From positions 17,950,910 through 18,014,909 of the forward strand of contig OY720350.1 of the NCBI GenBank assembly GCA_963082975.1: a stretch of 64,000 nt of DNA, read 5' to 3'. Shown piece by piece: positions 24,116 to 37,575 of this stretch (positions are counted from its first letter, which is position 1; each line of letters begins with the position of its first letter). The translations under genes were made by a program, and so were the position numbers. This DNA comes from Labia minor. Taxonomy: Eukaryota > Arthropoda > Insecta > Dermaptera > Spongiphoridae. The notes beneath the pieces are model-generated. The model was not told where the DNA came from, searched no databases, and was given only the letters and a program-made list of their open reading frames with translations.

Positions 24116-24606
24116 CTCTTTCGACAGGAACGAATCAAATTTAGAATAGACAAATTGTCAAAAAGACTTGCTTGGGCTGTTTCTCATTAAGACTTTGATC
24201 TTTTCTCCAGGGTAAAAGTGTTATGTGTGTGTCAGAGTGAGGGGAGGGGGAGAGGAGAAAGAAGGTGGCTGGAGAGGGATGTCAGCCTGTCAGGTGTCCA
24301 AAAAGGCCGTAAATCAGAATGTCAACCGCTTTAGAAAAATAATCCAACATATGCATCGTCAGTTGGTTATTGCTTTGTTTCGTCAACGCATCGCGAAGAT
24401 CCTAAAACTGGAGTGGATGGTGATAACCCATTACAAGAAAAACAGAAATCCAAATAAGAACGGGTCAGTCACTCAACGATTGGGCTTGAAACAGATCTCA
24501 TTAACAGCATCTGTACGTATCAATCGGCGATAAAAAAGCAACCAGAGAGGCTGCAAGGGTATCTACCAACACTCAGGTCCTTTTACCAACAAGAAAAATA
24601 TAAAAT
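24116..24606. other. Single-copy island, candidate conserved regulatory element
   Basis: Long, balanced and non-repetitive. Contains CTTTGATCTTTT (TCF/LEF-like) near 24191, and several balanced blocks such as GTCAACGCATCGCGAAG near 24381. The ORF at 24225-24533 (102 codons, no ATG-led match to a family) starts in a GA-rich tract. I do not recognise a protein and favour non-coding function. Confidence 0.4.
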
Positions 24607-24806
24607 AATCCTTGACTGAGAAACTTATCACTCATGCTTTTTTACGCTTACGATGTTTTCAACTAACAGTTTATATTATCTAATCATTTTGTTACCCTAT
24701 TAGGAAGAATAATACCCACAGAAAAACACTCTTGTTGATCATTGCATTTCAATTTTATTTTGACTAATTATATGAATCTAAAGTAGAGTTGCCTTAAATT
24801 GATTTT

Positions 24807-25399
24807 TACTATCTCGCCAGAGATAGTATTGCGATCGCGAAAATTTTCGATGTTGAGATTTTGATGTTTTTATACGTTTTGAAGGTTCCTGAATCATTTT
24901 CACTAAGGTTGAGAAAAATGTCTGTGTGTGTGAATGTATTTAGACAAGATTACGCAAAAACGGTTTGAGCTAAAATGATGAAATTTGGTACATAGGCATT
25001 ATTCAAAATTCATAGTTTTCTCTCAACTTTTGAGAAATGTAGCTCAACCGGAAGAGGGTCATTACCTACAACGTTTTGATTTTTTTTCCTCTAAAGTGAC
25101 CGTAAAAATAAAGATATATGTTTGATAGTTTTTCACATGGTTTTAAAAATTGTATAAAACTGCTATATATAGAATTTCAGCTTGATTGAATCACTGAAAG
25201 TACCAGAATTAATTTTGGTAACACTGCACGCGCCAACACGTGAAGTGATGCCATCAACAAAGAGCCAAACATGCGCTGGTTTAATAAATATTATTGATTA
25301 ATTTTAATTTATAATTTAATTAATTTAATTTAATTTAAATTAATATATGTTATTTAATCCAATTCAAATTTTCGAGATAGTCGAGTGGAGACACTCCAG
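24807..25399 (+). mobile_element. Family A, full-length copy
   Basis: The cleanest 5' end in the window: TACTATCTCGCCAGAGATAG at the start, GT-rich tract near 24923, AGCTGAAATTCTATATATAG complement in the middle, and GTGGAGACACTCCAG at the end. Orientation is plus. Confidence 0.82.
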
Positions 25400-26924
25400 A
25401 TTTTTTTTTTAATTTTATACTATAGGTTGTCTAATATGAATTCAAAATTTTAAATAAGATCTTGGTTTATATTTTATTTAGAAGCATATATAATATAATC
25501 ATTCTCTATTATATTGGACATACATACTTGTATTATTATAAGAAAGGGTAAAATTTATTCTTAAAAAAAATATTCTTATAAGATTTTTCTTCTAAAATAA
25601 AGCTCTTTTTCATAAATCCTTAAATATTTTGATATAATTATAAATTAAAATAAAAATTTAAAATTTTAAACAGTTCTTAGAAAATAATAAAAAACAATAA
25701 AAAGTCGGTGAAAAATCGATTTCAATTTGCCAAAAGAGCGAACAGACACGGGGACAGATAGACGCCAAGTGAAGTTGAGAAAAACGTTATAATAATAAAA
25801 AATGGATTTGAACTTTTAATAAAGAGTCGCATATGCCCAATGTTCTTATATAAGAATACATTTTTTTAAAAATAATACTAACTACCCGGCTATAAAATAA
25901 TAATAACACTAGTAAAAGTAGTATTTTTTTCATTTTCTTATATTCAGACAATAAGATAAATATTAGAAGTGTTTTTGAAATCTTTTGTTAAAAATGTTGA
26001 TTTTAAAATTTTGAATTCCAACTAGAAGCTTGATTTGCTTCCTCGAGCCAAGGGCATGTAAGTTACCATCAAAGGTAAAGATTAGAAATTCAAATATTTG
26101 TATAGAATTTCAAACCATTCTTTTTTTTTCAATATATAATTTTTCACTTCTATTTCCTTCTTATCAAAAGGTTGCCTTGCAAATATTTGCAGAGATCAAT
26201 CTTTCTATTCCCACTTTATTACACCCAACCTAGGAAAATAGAAGCAGAGGCATAATTTTAAATATTTTTTTAAAAAATTATATTACTTAAGTTTTTTGTG
26301 ACCAAATATTTTAGAAATGTATTATAATAATTATCAATGAACAATGTTAAATACAATTTCACAAAAGATATCATTGAAAGGCAAATAATGTTTACTAAAA
26401 TGATATGATAGAGAATCCAAATTAAATTATTAGTGATAATGATTAACAAAAGAATGTAATATTGTTCAAATGGAAATTTAATTTAATAAAAAAAAAATCT
26501 CCATATTTTAAAATAAAATATGAAAAATAAATTTCAATATATACCCAAACATAATTATAATGAAATAAAATTTAAGAAATTATATATCTTTCTTTTATCC
26601 ACTTATATTGATATAAAATAAAGAAATGTTTTTTTCTTAATGACATAAGTAAAAATAATAAATAAAAACAAATATAAAACAATATTTTACAAATTAGTAA
26701 TGGAAAATGTATTACCTAATAATACTAGATTAGATTGTGAGTCGATGTAAAAAGAAATGAATTAATGTCAAAAAACGAAGCTTAAGAAAATTTGTTCGTT
26801 CAATGAAACAAATGATGCCTACTATTTTAAAAGTATTCAATTTATGACGCACTCACTCAGCATTATATTCAATCCTCTGTCCATTACAATCACTTTTCAT
26901 ATTGGATTCTTACTTAATACCTGG
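25400..26924. other. AT-rich stretch, nothing recognised
   Basis: The ORF at 26030-26233 resembles no known family. No repeats seen. Confidence 0.45.
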
Positions 26925-27732
26925 CGATTAACATCACAGTTGATAGCAAAGCTATCTTTTGATTGTAAATTATTGGAACTTGAAGAGATATTAACTTTAA
27001 AGTTATAGAGACATGTTCGTTCGAATAGAAATTATGACCTATTGGTTGGAGATGAAAGAATTCTAAAGAAGCTGGAGACTTCAATTCCCACAAGGAAAAT
27101 AAATCAAAAAAACAACAACTTCTGATAGGAATATTCTCATTAATAACACACATAACACTTCATTAAATATTATCATTAATTTAAATTTATTTAATATATA
27201 ATATTTTCACTTATATACAGTAAAACCTCGATAACTCAAACCTCGGTAACTTAAAAACCTCTATAACTTCAAAAAATAAGATGTTCCCTTCCCATCAGAT
27301 CCCAAAACCTCAATAACTTAAAATACGCAACCTCGATCACTTAAAAAAGTAATCTCTGTATTGGCCCTCAGAAGCTGAAATCTTGAAGAAACAAGAATCA
27401 GCAGAAAGTCTTCAATGTAAAAGACGAAAAATTGCCGAATTCTCTAATTTAGAACAATGTTTGTTTACGTGGTTCAAACAGTGTCAAAACAAAAACATCA
27501 GTGTTAGTGAACCTATATTGAAAGAAATAACTAAAGAGTTCGCTAATTTGCTGAAAATCAAAAATTTTAAAGCCAGCAATGGCTGGTTGGAGAATTTTAC
27601 AAAACTACATGATTTAGCCTTTAAAAAAATGTTATTAACTTATCCCTAACATAGACCCGTGATAACTTAAAACCTCTATAACTTAAAATATTTTATGTTT
27701 CCCTTGAACATTAACTTATCGAAGTTCTACTG
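26925..27732 (+). mobile_element. Tigger/pogo-like composite, second copy
   Basis: 26930-27210 repeats the putative transposase C-terminal block of 12256-12510. 27218-27732 is an element with CAGTAAAACCTCGATAACT at the left and the inverse ATCGAAGTTCTACTG at the right, enclosing only the HTH coding segment. The outer left terminus seen in the first copy is absent. Confidence 0.78.
27383..27649 (+). pseudogene. Tigger/pogo transposase N-terminal (CENP-B-type HTH) fragment
   Basis: It carries RRKIAEFSNLEQCLFTWFKQ, SVSEPILKEITKEFANLLKI and FKASNGWLENFTKLHDLAFK, a clearer version than the copy at 12655 because the family's NGWLENF core is kept. The DDE domain is deleted and the frame stops at 27649, followed within 100 bp by the right terminus. 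It resembles a MITE that keeps only the DNA-binding half of the transposase. No ATG precedes the conserved part, so translation is doubtful. Confidence 0.83.
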
Positions 27733-28560
27733 TGTATATATATATATATATATATTAAAGTAATTAATTCATACCTTGTATTAACTTTATTTAATACAAT
27801 GAAAAACTAATTTGATTACTCGGGTTAAATAAAAAATGTAAATAGGTTGATATAGAATGGTTAATAGAAAATAGTGTCCTCTTTATCAACATAATACGTT
27901 CCAAACTTGAACAAAGCTGTATTATTTGTATAATCAATTTATAAGTGATCAATTCTTATAGTCAAAAAAATAAAAAAATTATTAAAAAAAAAACTTGGAT
28001 AGAAAAACCGGCTCTAAGCGTCCCCTCCGATAATAGTGACATACATACAAGTACGAGTAAAAGAATCAGTTACTAATCGTTCAAATAAGAATCGAAACAT
28101 CTAAATGATGACACACTGCTTAGTAAAATACATATTTAAACAACGTACCAAAGCAAATCCATTAACTTCCCCATTAGGAGAGAAAAACAAATCCAAAATG
28201 GGACAAGATCTATTGGTTTGATGCTTAGGAGCTCATTTTTAATCTTTTTTTTTTTTCTTCAGAGGACTTACAATTAGAGAGAATACCATATATATATTAT
28301 TTACTTTTAATTTATAATATTTAATAACTATCAGTTTCATCTCATTAATATCGACAGTTCTTTTCTACTAATTATTTATAAATATTTTTGTTTCTATTTC
28401 TTCCTTATTCTTTGTTCAATTTATATTCTATATTTTAAAAAGCATTTACATATATATATAATTTGATCAAAATTCATTTTGATGATTATAATCTTCATTA
28501 CCTGTTGAAGTTTTTGTTCAAATTTTCCTGAACAAGTGCAAGTTTTTTGTTTTATTTTTC
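27733..28560. other. AT-rich stretch, nothing recognised
   Basis: (TA)n at 27735-27755; otherwise featureless. Confidence 0.5.
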
Positions 28561-28990
28561 AGCTCAATTATTTAATTTAGGACGACAAAGAACTAGAATA
28601 ATATATGTCGATAAGGGACGCCCAACGGACCTTTCAAAACCGCCTCGGGTCATCGAGGTTGAACCTTGGGTATCATTACAACCCATGATTACTGCCAGCT
28701 CTTGAAAAAGCCTGATTTTTTTTTTATAGTTGATTTGGGTTTGTTTTGATGAATGATGTGGCAACATTGTAACCGCACGCCCGAGAGGTGCTTGACCAGG
28801 ATCCCCCGGCTGGGTTGAACTTAGCCGAGCTAGAGAAGAGCTTGTAGCCTGGGGGGAGACCAGAACTAAGACCTAACTTACATCCCATCTTACACCCCCC
28901 ATTCCACCATCGACCGAAACAAACCGTCGCTATCTCTTTCCCCCTCCCTTTCACTAGACTCTTCTTCTTCTCCTTCAGTGAAAGAACGGG
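28561..28990 (-). repeat. GC-richer island containing SINE-related fragment
   Basis: 28796-28860 resembles the reverse of the SINE body (GATCCC, GGCTGGGTTGA, CGAGCTAGAGAA as in 53380-53428). The rest (28575-28790 and 28865-28990) is single-copy here and balanced in composition. The two minus ORFs across it resemble no known protein. Confidence 0.5.
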
Positions 28991-30052
28991 ACAAGATGTA
29001 CAAGTTCTCGTCTTATATATACTTATATATATATATATATATTCTGAAACAATACATCGACTATTAGATCTAAAATCTATTATACATATTAATGAAAAAT
29101 AACCTATTTCGTTTACTTCTAAACGAAAAAAATAGTAATTATTTTGAAATGAATTACTTAAAAATACGAAATACACAATTTAATAAGCAATATGGGTTAA
29201 CATATTATATAGATATATAATGATGTCGGTAGATTATTTAATTAAATAGAGAAACTGCTGGGTAAGTATATACATTACCTAACATCAATGTTAATTTAAT
29301 ATTAATTAAAATAAAAAATATATATACCTTACTAAAGTTTAAATTGATATTTATATGATCTAGATCTAGAGTTCATATTTTAATAATAAACTTTGTATTT
29401 GTATTGTTTGTCATCTAGTCTTCAATGGATATGAACATTGAAGGAGAGAGTAATATAATAATAATTAGTATAAAATACATATTTCATGAATTATAAACAA
29501 TAGTATGCTAATTCTTCCGAACTATAATATCTTCTGGAGTTAATAATGTTGGTACTAAGACAGTGAAATTGAAACCTGATAAGAAATACTCAGCATTGTG
29601 GTGATTTATACACAAATTTATATAAATTTGCATATCTTTATGAACCTTGAACCATTATCAGTATACTATTATATGAAAGATCTTCTTCCGATAGAAGAAT
29701 GAGAGAGAGAGAGAGAGAATATTGAATGTTGAATTTATAATTCAACTCGAAGTTGTAAGATGCAACTTCTTTTTCTCCACCTATTAACTTCTTGGGTCAA
29801 TGACTGTACAGTAATCACTTTTGCCTTGTTGGGTCTTCTAAACGATCATTCACTGCATTCATAATCATTTCTAGCCTTAAGGGGACGAATTTTCATTAAC
29901 TATGGCGCTGAGGGAAATGACTTCAATAATATTCAATGCTGCAAATTATTTTGTTTAGTAATAATGATGAAGATCATTGTTAGAAACGATATTGCACATT
30001 AAAGTAGTACTATTGATATTCAAACTGATGAATTGATTATAGATTTCAATTC
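28991..30052. other. AT-rich stretch with microsatellites
   Basis: (TA)n at about 29025-29042 and (GA)n at 29700-29719. A slightly GC-richer patch at 29760-29900 is unassigned. Confidence 0.45.
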
Positions 30053-30271
30053 AACCAAACGCGCGTCCCGGTTTTCCGAAGTTGTTCCGTTTTTAGGTGC
30101 TCTGTCCCGGCGTCCCGAAAAATGTCTTCGGGACAGCCTATTGTCCCGGTTTTTAAATATTTAGGACATTTCGTACTTTTTTTCAAAATTTTTCCTTTTG
30201 GTTCTTAACAAAAAAAAAAAAAAGGTAAACCGTTTGTCGCGGTTTGGTGTTTTCGAAATATGATCACCCTA
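30053..30271. mobile_element. hAT-like MITE family C, degraded copy
   Basis: It shares with 63699-63878 the blocks CGTCCCGGTTTT, TCGGGACAGCC, TAGGACATTTCGTACTTTTT and CGGTTTGGTGTTTTCG and ends TGATCACCCTA. Its left terminus is degraded. Confidence 0.7.
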
Positions 30272-31636
30272 TAATTTTTAATAATTTTTAAATATATTAG
30301 GAGACAAATCATAATCCTTTAATTAAAAAATCAATGGATTATGCATTAATTTTACACGAGTTAAAACAATTTCAACTGATTTGCTATAATAGTTTTTGAT
30401 TGATTGTTTTTGTGATTGATTAATAATGAATGTTTTTACACCACATCGAAAAAAAATCAGAGTACGTTTTTAATATTAATTTATAAATTTCAAATAGATT
30501 TAAGATGGATTCAAAAACAAAACAAAAAATAACAATTCATATAAAAAAAGCGAATAATAATCTCAATGGTTGGTTTACGAAATTTTAGAAAGAAAGTGTT
30601 AAATCCCAACAAAGTTGATAAAGATTTAGGAATTTGGTTTATTAAAAAAATTCTTAAATATGCTGATATACTCAGTTTTCATATTTTTTAAAATTAGTAT
30701 TTTATTATAAAGAAAAAATATACTTATTTATAGTATATCTATTTTGAATTTATTATATATGTATCTTTCATAGGTTATCAATTGTTTTTATTATATAATT
30801 TAATCCCTATTTCCATCTTCTTCATTTTCTATGGAGATTATATTTAATTCGCTTTTTCTTTCATTCGTTAAGATTAAAATTTTTCTGATCCTTCTTCATT
30901 TAAGATAGATGTCGAGCAGCCGATGGTTGGGATTTCTGGCGCCAGGTCGGTGATTTTTTCTAAGAACTCCTCCCCCACTACGTTCTGTTTAAGAAATGAA
31001 GCCTTAATCGTTTGCTAATTGCCTAAAGAAGTTAATCAAGAAGAAATAAAAAGAACCCTGGAAAAAAAATACACGAAGCAGACCACTCACTCACTCATAA
31101 TGAAACTTATCCATGTTTTGCATAAAAGATAAAAAAAAAAACGATGAGAAAATTGGATAATTAGGAAAAAAAAATAATACTTATAATTTGGGATAAAAAT
31201 AGATATATTTTTGTTTTAAACTAAAAATCATATATTATCTCAACAAATAGTAAACAAATCAAAAATTATTCCTTTTATATATAAATAAGCAATATTTGAC
31301 AAAAAAAAACAAAAACAGATTAAATTATTAAGAATTATCATTATTATTATATCATTATGATTATTATTATATTATTATCATTATATGATTAACAATTATT
31401 ATTGAAAAAGACATGAATTTTTCAATAAATGTTTATTTTTATTTTATTTTACATTAAGGATTACAAATGATACATCTATTTTACTTCTTTTAATCATTTT
31501 ACTAAACTAAAATTAGTTTAAAAAATTTAATTAATTTTATTAATTCTCTATCTAATTTCTTTTACATGTCATGGTAAATATTTATTTATATTTTATTTCA
31601 AAATCAAGAAGTTTGCTATAGTAGTTCACATATAGC
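30272..31636. other. AT-rich stretch, nothing recognised
   Basis: A small balanced patch at 30900-31000 is unassigned; the rest is A/T filler. Confidence 0.45.
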
Positions 31637-32470
31637 TAGCTTGACCATAATTTGAAAACACCAAACCGGGACATTTTTTTTTAGAACCGAATTGAGAAAA
31701 AAAAAATCGGAAATGTTTAAGAACTTAGTCCAGAAAACGTTTTACCTTTTTTACCGACCGACGATAGTAAGGGAGGTATTGTTTTCACACCAAATTTCAC
31801 ATGTGGAGATTTTTACATATCTCCACGAATCATGCATTTTCTAAACAGAAAAAAGTATTTTTAGCATGATGTCTGTCCGTCCGTCTGTCCGTCTGTCCGT
31901 CCGTATAGATGTGTACAGCCTGAACGGCTCAACGGATTTTGATGAAATTTGGTATATTTACTTAATGCATCAGTGGGATGAATTAATCAACTTTTGGTGC
32001 AAATCCAGAAACCGGAAGTGGTAGTATTAGCGATCAACGATAGGAAGGGAAGGGTTATTTTCACATCAAATTTCACATGAGGAGATTTTTTACATATCAC
32101 CACGAATCATGCACTTTGTGGTGGTTTTATTCTCGAGAAAAATCATTTTTATTAGTTTTTTTCTTAATTTAAATTTATATGACGTCATCCAACCATTCAT
32201 GACGTCACAGCCTGGTCTTACATATATATTATAAATAAAATAAAATTAAAAATATTTATGTTCTATCCATATCTGTTTTTTATTACATTAATAGATATAT
32301 TAAAATTATTTGAAATTGTTTCTGTAGCTGGAAATTAATTTATTTCAAACCGTCGGTCGGTTCGGACCTGGCCATAGGTCAACTTATTTTAGAACCAAAT
32401 TGAAAAATTTTTGAAAAAAAGTACGAAATGTCCTAAATGTTTAAAAAAACGGGACGTACAGCTAGGATTA
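31637..32470. mobile_element. MITE family C copy split by a family B insertion
   Basis: The left half, 31640-31751 (ACCATAATTTGAAAACACC, AAACCGGGACA), and right half, 32388-32465 (AGAACCAAATTG, GTACGAAATGTCC, AACGGGACGT), reconstitute one C element interrupted in its T-run. Confidence 0.75.
31753..32387 (+). mobile_element. Family B, full-length copy nested in MITE C
   Basis: It starts ACCGACCGACGATAG and has a TCTGTCCGTCCG-type tract at about 31871-31905, paired GACGTCA sites, and 3' CGTCGGTCGGT with hairpin GACCTGGCCATAGGTC and AACTTATTT. It lies in a T-run, as in other copies. Confidence 0.82.
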
Positions 32471-34309
32471 ACAAATACCTTATTCATGTGTAATACAAAT
32501 ACTATACTTGAACCGATGTGAATGAGGAATATTAAAATATATTATAATAAGAAAAATACGTCCCTAATTGTGTGAATGGGGATGATTCTTGGAATTTGAA
32601 TTGTGATTCCATTTTCTAAATAGTGGTAGATAAATTAATATACCTATGCAAATATCGAATTTAATATTTATTTTTTTTTTTTTTAATTATATATTAATTA
32701 GAATTATTATTATATTAATTATATTATAAAAATAATGTTATTATTTGTTAAATGTTGAAAAATAATTGGGTTCTTGGAATTGAAGATATATTTTTCAGAA
32801 AATCTCCAGTATCGAGATAGAACATGGTAATAAATCATCTGGCTAAACAGGAAAGCACTAACATTTCCCATTTCGATATTCCAAACACATATTTTTACAC
32901 TCTCTCTATTTAACATTTTTATTTTATTATTATTTCTAATCATAAAAAACAAATTTACATTTTTTTTATTAAAATAAAAAAAAAAATAAACTTAAATATC
33001 ATATATATAATACGTTGATGATGAAAATAAATTAAGTTTTAAATAAAATTTTTATTACTTACTTGACTGTTTAATCAAATATTGCAAAGAAAAAAAAAGA
33101 TTACGTTTTATTCAGAACAGCATGTAAACAAGGATCTCCTCTAGTAAATATTTACCCACTTATTATTTATTTATGTATTTCTTAATATATATACAAATGT
33201 AAGATATATATCTTCCATCATTAGCAGATTTTATATTCAATTTAAATTAAGTCCCAAGCACAAAATTCTATTACGTATTATTTTTTGTTGAAACAAATAA
33301 TGAAATACAATTATAATAACAATATTATATTCAAGAATTATCAAATTGCCTACCCTTATTATATGAAATGAAAACTCTTTCTTATTAAATCCATTTTTGG
33401 ATAAAATTGAAATGAATTTTTAAATTTTTTAATTAATACTATTTATTTACTTACTAGTTGGCCAATGCGAAGATTTCGCACTGATATAGTAATGAATAAA
33501 CGCATATTAAAACAGTCAAATTATTTCAAATTCTTTAAAATTAAAAATATCAAGCAAAGATTCAAAGAAAAGATAAGTGAAGCAAGTTTTATTATTTAAT
33601 ACATAGTAATTTGTTAAAAGTTTGCATGCGAAAGGTTTTAATTCATTTTAATTCAATCAGTATATTAAAATACGACGGCGTTCAGTGTATATAACTCTTT
33701 TGTTGATCACTTTTGAATAGCATATCTTCTTTTTTCTACTTTTAAATTGTTTTTTTACAATATTATTAATGACAACACGTTCTTTTATATTATGAAAATT
33801 TCTGTATAGATGTCCTGAGAAAAATGAACATGGTTTAATATACCAATTTTTATTTTATATCATCATAGGACATCTAAGTTAAAAAAAATATTTAATAAAA
33901 TTAAATAAAATGAGCTACTTTATTTAAATTATTATAAATTTTTACTACTACTTTTGAATAATATTTACTAAATAAATATATGTAATAAATAATTCTATAA
34001 AATATGTGTATAAAGAAAATAGCAATTCAATATCATCAATACAAATATACAGACTTCTTTTAATTTTTTTCCGAGATAACCATCATGCTCTTCAGCCAAT
34101 AGACGTTTTCTTTCATTTGGATCTTTGTTTTCACTCAAATTTGCAAATTGCACAATTTTTCAAAATATAAATTTAAATATAAAAAATATTACTTAGTTTG
34201 TTTTAGTAAATATTAATCAATTAGGACTAATATTCAATTTAATTTAATTTTACTTTTAATATTATAGAATATTAGAACTTAAAGTAAAAATTTAAATATT
34301 ATAAAACAT
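32471..34309. other. AT-rich stretch, possible old repeat end
   Basis: At 33462-33482 ACTAGTTGGCC is followed by the hairpin TGCGAAGATTTCGCA, which looks like the terminus of an interspersed repeat. No partner is identified. Otherwise AT filler; the ORF at 32719-32952 is low-complexity. Confidence 0.35.
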
Positions 34310-34572
34310 TCTTTGTGTGGAAATTTCTAGAATTATGAATTTTATATTGAGTGTTAATTTCTTTACTGAGCCACCAGAGGCGCCACATGGGTTGGGTCTG
34401 TTTTTTGCCCATAACTTTGGAACGGATCAACTTATAGAAATTTTAAACCTTATACCTTATCATTGGATCATGCCGATTCTAATGATACCCGACACATTAA
34501 GATCCATCAAGCCGTTTAGAAGGAGTTTAGGATTGTGTAGTCGTTTAATTATATAGATAGATATAGATATGT
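34310..34572 (+). repeat. Unclassified interspersed-repeat tail with GATA repeats
   Basis: Balanced text ending in TATAGATAGATATAGATATG. The wording CATCAAGCCGTTTAGAAGGAG is typical of non-coding ends of arthropod interspersed repeats. The 79-codon ORF is not believed. Only one copy is seen here. Confidence 0.4.
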
Positions 34573-35826
34573 TGTTTTTTTTTTAAATTAATATTCATAT
34601 TCCACCCTTTTATATATTTATAGGTAGGTGTCTTTTAGATTTTTCAAAAAGATATTGAAAGATTTGTGACTATTTTCATCCCCCATCTGAATTTGAATTT
34701 GAATTTTAATAAACTCCATGTGAAGTTTGTCATTCAATTGGTAGATAATAAATATTTCTATTCTGTTTTCTCTCTCTCTCCCTCTCTTGCTCATTTTTTG
34801 TCTATTATTTATTTATTTATTTGAATAAAGACACTCGGTGGTTACTTTATTAAGCCGAGTGGAAATTGGAGTCGTCTCCTTTCACGTAGATTTCCTCCCG
34901 TTGTTTGGTTGGGCTTCTGTGCTGTTCGAACACCAACAACATTTATAGACCTCTCCTCGCTTATCTCTCCACTCTTCATCTATCATCCGATGAATAATAA
35001 ATAATATAAATAAATTTAAGAAAAAGAAAGAGAGATAGAGAGCAAAAAAAAAAAACATAACATAGAATCTTTTGTCTTTCTCTTGGGCTTATTTATTTAT
35101 TTTCAAATATTCACTTTTTTTTTCTCTCTCTCTCTCTCTTTGTCCCTCTCATGCAGATACATATTGAGAGTAAAAAAGATGAAACGATTATTTATTATGA
35201 AAAATAAATGCAACCGTATACCAATTAAATTCGAGTTTATTTGCATAAGTTATGTTCGGTTGGGAATAATTGACGTGATTTATTTTATTTTACAAATATA
35301 CCAAGATATTCAAAAAAAATGTAGAAAAGAGAACTATTTTTCAATTGTTGTTTCTTATCTTTGAATATATACGAGGGGCTTTATGCCAGATTTTGAGTAT
35401 GAGAAAAAAATATAATTTATTATATTATGTATCCACTCAAATTCACACACACATTTGTAATACAACGAAATACATTATCACCGTCTCTTTGTTCATTTGT
35501 AAAAAGTCACAAGCAATTAAAGCTTTTAAATTTTTAAAGATTATGAAAATAATTTTTTAATGCTAAATATTGAAAAAAAATTACATATGTATGTATATGT
35601 AAATTTTATATTTCTATTTTACATTTATTTAGGTATTCTAGGAAATTTTTATTTCGAAAGTTAATAGATTTAACCGTAGGCACTCGTTGAAACATTTTAT
35701 TTTATTTTGTAAAAGTAAAACTAAAGTTAAAATATAAATATTTAATAAGGATAGTTTAAATTTAAAGACTCGGTGTAATTTCAAAATTTACACTCATGGT
35801 TATTCATATGCTTAATTAAAAATTAG
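34573..35826. other. AT-rich stretch with microsatellites
   Basis: (TC)n at 34767-34785, (TC)n near 35120-35138, and a small GC-richer patch at 34830-34960. ORFs at 35083-35364 and 35345-35560 are low-complexity. Confidence 0.4.
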
Positions 35827-36468
35827 CTGGAGTGTCTCCACTCGACTATCTCGCAATTTGAATAGGATTAAATAACATAATATATTATATTTAAATTAAA
35901 TTTAATTAATTATAAATTATAAATAATAAATATTAAACCAGCGCATGTTAGGCTTTTTGTTGATGCCACCTCGTCACGTGTTGGCGCGTGAGATTTGCGG
36001 TGTTAAAAAATTAATTCTGGTAATTTCAGCGAATCAATCAAGCTGAAATTCTATATATAGCAGTTTTATACAATTATTAATCATGTGAAAAATTATCAAA
36101 CATATATCTTTATTTTTACGGTCACTTTAAAGGAAAAAAATCAAAACGTTGTAAGTAATGACCCTCTTCCGGTTGAGCTACATTTCTCAAAAGTTGATAG
36201 AAAACTACGAATTTTGAATAATGCTCATGTACCAAATTTCATCATTCTAGCTCAAACCGTTTTTGCGTAATCTTGGTTACATACATACACACACACACAT
36301 ACACACACATACATACACACACACACATACACACACACACATACACACACACAGACATTTTTCTCAACCTTAGTGAAAATGATTCAGGAACCTTTAAAAC
36401 GTATAAAAACATCAAAATCTCAACATCGAAAATTTTCGTGATCGCAATACTATCTCTTACGAGATAGT
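35827..36468 (-). mobile_element. Family A, full-length copy
   Basis: Both ends are present (CTGGAGTGTCTCCACTCG to CTCTTACGAGATAGTAA). It has the longest CA tract of the family at 36279-36353, with interspersed TA. The small ORFs at 36085-36467 are family A text, not genes. Confidence 0.82.
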
Positions 36469-36717
36469 AATAAGAATTATATTTTATTTAAAAAAAAAAA
36501 TTCTTTTATTAAAATATTATATTTGTAAAAAGTGTAAAATTTTATATTCATTAAAATATTAAAGTGATAAGTAATAAATTTTAATAGAAATGTATGTGGT
36601 TTCGAGATATACAAATATATACATAATTATTAACTAAACTTCCATAAAAATAAAAATTCAAAATAAATTTAAATTTCAAAAAAAAAAATTTAAGAGAATG
36701 AATCATTTATTTCAAAA

Positions 36718-37213
36718 ATAACCGACTGACGATTTGAAATAAATTAATTTACAAACAATATTATCCATATATATATAATATATAAAGTATCAAAAAAAAA
36801 TATTTTTAAAACTTGAATCAAAATGACTAAATTATATTATCTTGATTTTTATTTTTAGTTTAATTACTCAATTATAATTACTACTATATTCTAAGTGAAA
36901 TATTTTCGGACACTGAATATAAAATTAATACTTTGTAAACTACAACTTACGGTTTCCGGATATAGACCAGGAGTTGATGAATTCATGCTACTGATGAATT
37001 AAGTAAATATACCAAATTTTATCAAAATCTGTTGAGCCGTTCGAGCTGTACACTTCTTTTTATACGGACACTCAATGGACAGACGGACAGACATCATGCT
37101 AAAAATATTTTTTTTTTCTGTTAACAAAATGCGTGACTCGTGGAGATATGTAAAAATCTCCACATGTGAAATTTGGTGTGAAAACAATACATTCCCTTCC
37201 TATCTTCGGTTGG
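36718..37213 (-). mobile_element. Family B, diverged partial copy
   Basis: 36720-36760 matches the B 3' end (ACCGACTGACG, TTTGAAATAAATTAATTT) and 36948-37213 matches the 5' half up to CTTCGGTTGGTAAAAAT. The middle is diverged or replaced. Confidence 0.65.
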
Positions 37214-37575
37214 TAAAAATATATATTTATTTTTTTAATTACAATCTTCAAATATATATTCTTTTTTTTATTAACCATTTTTAAATTAAATATATATTAT
37301 CTAAGAAATAAAAAAAATTAATTGAAATTGTTATTTTTATTAATTCTTACACAAAATTTGATATTGTTAAAGTAACCACTAAAATTATAAATAACATGTT
37401 TTTGACATAATTTTATAAAATTAAAAAAAAAAAAATAATGCATAATAACTGAGATATTGAATTTAATAATGGCTTAAAAAATTATCTATTTTTTTTTTAT
37501 TTTATCCTATTATTATATTATATTTTTTTTTTTCTTTATAAGAAAAAACGAATAAAGAGGAGAGTGGAATATAAA
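37214..37575. other. AT-rich stretch, nothing recognised
   Basis: Homopolymer runs only. Confidence 0.5.

Noticed and set aside
28724-29176. 150-codon minus-strand ORF
   Set aside because: It runs through a TA microsatellite (YIYIYISIY) and a SINE-related fragment, so it is not a gene.
35366-35378. TATACGAGGGGC as a mariner terminus
   Set aside because: Only 12 bp match and no partner end or transposase remnant is near.
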